A stretch of 6,586 nt of DNA from Spirochaetales bacterium (GTDB lineage Bacteria > Spirochaetota > Spirochaetia > DTKZ01): contig JAISAF010000282.1 of the NCBI GenBank assembly GCA_031266855.1, forward strand, positions 1 to 6,586, in the 5' to 3' direction. Below the pieces are notes generated by a model. The model was not told where the DNA came from. It was given only the letters and a program-made list of their open reading frames with translations, and made no database searches. The translations under genes and the position numbers were made by a program. Shown piece after piece: positions 6,257-6,586 of the stretch; positions within the stretch are counted from its first letter, which is position 1; the number at the start of each line of letters is the position of its first letter.

Positions 6257-6506
6257 TTAGAGCCTGTTCAAAATCTTTATAGCTTCACTTCAATAATCAG
6301 AATTTGGGCGCATTTTTGGCGCAAAGCGCCAAAAACCGGGCTTTCCGGGACTCCGCTATCGCTCCGGCCCCAGCGCTCCGCACTGTGGCTGCTTCGCATC
6401 CCTCCAATCCCTTGCGCGCGCACAGCGGCAGCGCAAAATCATTTCGCAATTTTACCACCAGTTTCTTGTGTACCCAGGGGTTTTCAGGATATTAAACAGG
6501 CTTTTA
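6257..6506 (+). repeat. Palindrome-rich MITE-like repeat, copy B
   Basis: A 250-bp relative of the 5080-5320 element in the same orientation. The left end TTAGAGCCTGTTCAAAATC (6257) and the right end, read from 6506 on the other strand as TAAAAGCCTGTTTAATATC, are its terminal inverted repeats. Left and right flanks are closely similar to copy A. Hairpin 1 is perfect (arms 6313-6322/6326-6335, AAA loop). The hairpin 2 region is replaced by unrelated GC-rich sequence (about 6348-6400) containing GGACTCCGCTATCGCTCC, so this copy has a different central module. The TTGCGC/GCGCAA pair (6412-6417/6431-6436) and a degraded final hairpin follow. TTA occurs at both outer edges, a possible 3-bp target duplication. 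No transposase is encoded. Confidence 0.82.
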
Positions 6507-6560
6507 GGACATCTTACCCGGAAACCTTGTTATCACAAACACGCTCACGCGTGCGTTTAC

Positions 6561-6586
6561 TTGGGCACAAGCAAAATTGCGACCGC
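6561..6586 (-). repeat. Possible start of another inverted repeat copy
   Basis: GCAAAATTGCGA (6571-6582) equals the reverse complement of 5253-5264 in copy A, the arm of its last hairpin. The sequence before it (TTGGGCACAAG) resembles the reverse complement of the right flank of copy B. The match is short and runs into the window edge, and no terminal inverted repeat is seen upstream. Confidence 0.3.

Overview
The window most resembles a spirochaete chromosome, probably a Treponema-like species. The grounds are a FecR-domain protein with tandem beta-sandwich repeats, a sensor-type class III adenylate cyclase, mixed GC content and intergenic regions packed with palindromic repeats. This assignment rests on gene style, not on any search, and is tentative. 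Coding sequence covers about three quarters of the window.

Layout. At the far left, a minus-strand gene probably starts at position 39 and runs off the edge, with a good sigma70-type promoter behind it (67-95). Positions 190-430 hold a dense block of perfect palindromes. From 4753 down to 466 lie two overlapping minus-strand genes: a membrane-bound class IIIb adenylate cyclase with a Cache-like sensor, HAMP and catalytic domain, then a single-pass membrane protein with a FecR domain and about six FN3-like repeats. They overlap by 35 bp and form one operon, with a likely promoter at 4931-4959 and a leader of about 170 nt. Positions 5034-5437 hold nested repeats. Peptidyl-tRNA hydrolase (pth, 5580-6167, plus strand) follows, preceded by a 23-codon ORF with a very strong ribosome binding site whose stop overlaps the pth start (ATGA). 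A further repeat copy lies at 6257-6506, and a fragment of another may begin at the right edge.

Genes together. The cyclase probably senses something outside the cytoplasmic membrane and makes cAMP. The FecR/FN3 protein is probably its co-expressed envelope partner, but no mechanism can be read from sequence. Pth is a housekeeping recycling enzyme.

Most notable is the repeat family: three copies of about 240-250 bp (190-430 inverted, 5080-5320, 6257-6506). Each is built from hairpins joined by a short conserved linker (GGCTTTCCGCTGCAATC-like). Two copies carry terminal inverted repeats (TTAGAGCCTGTTCAA), as a MITE would. The first hairpin differs between the two plus-oriented copies by paired, compensating changes, so pairing rather than sequence appears to be maintained. 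This may relate to repeat-like structured RNAs described in Bacteroidetes and spirochaetes (the Flavo-1 type), which could not be tested here.
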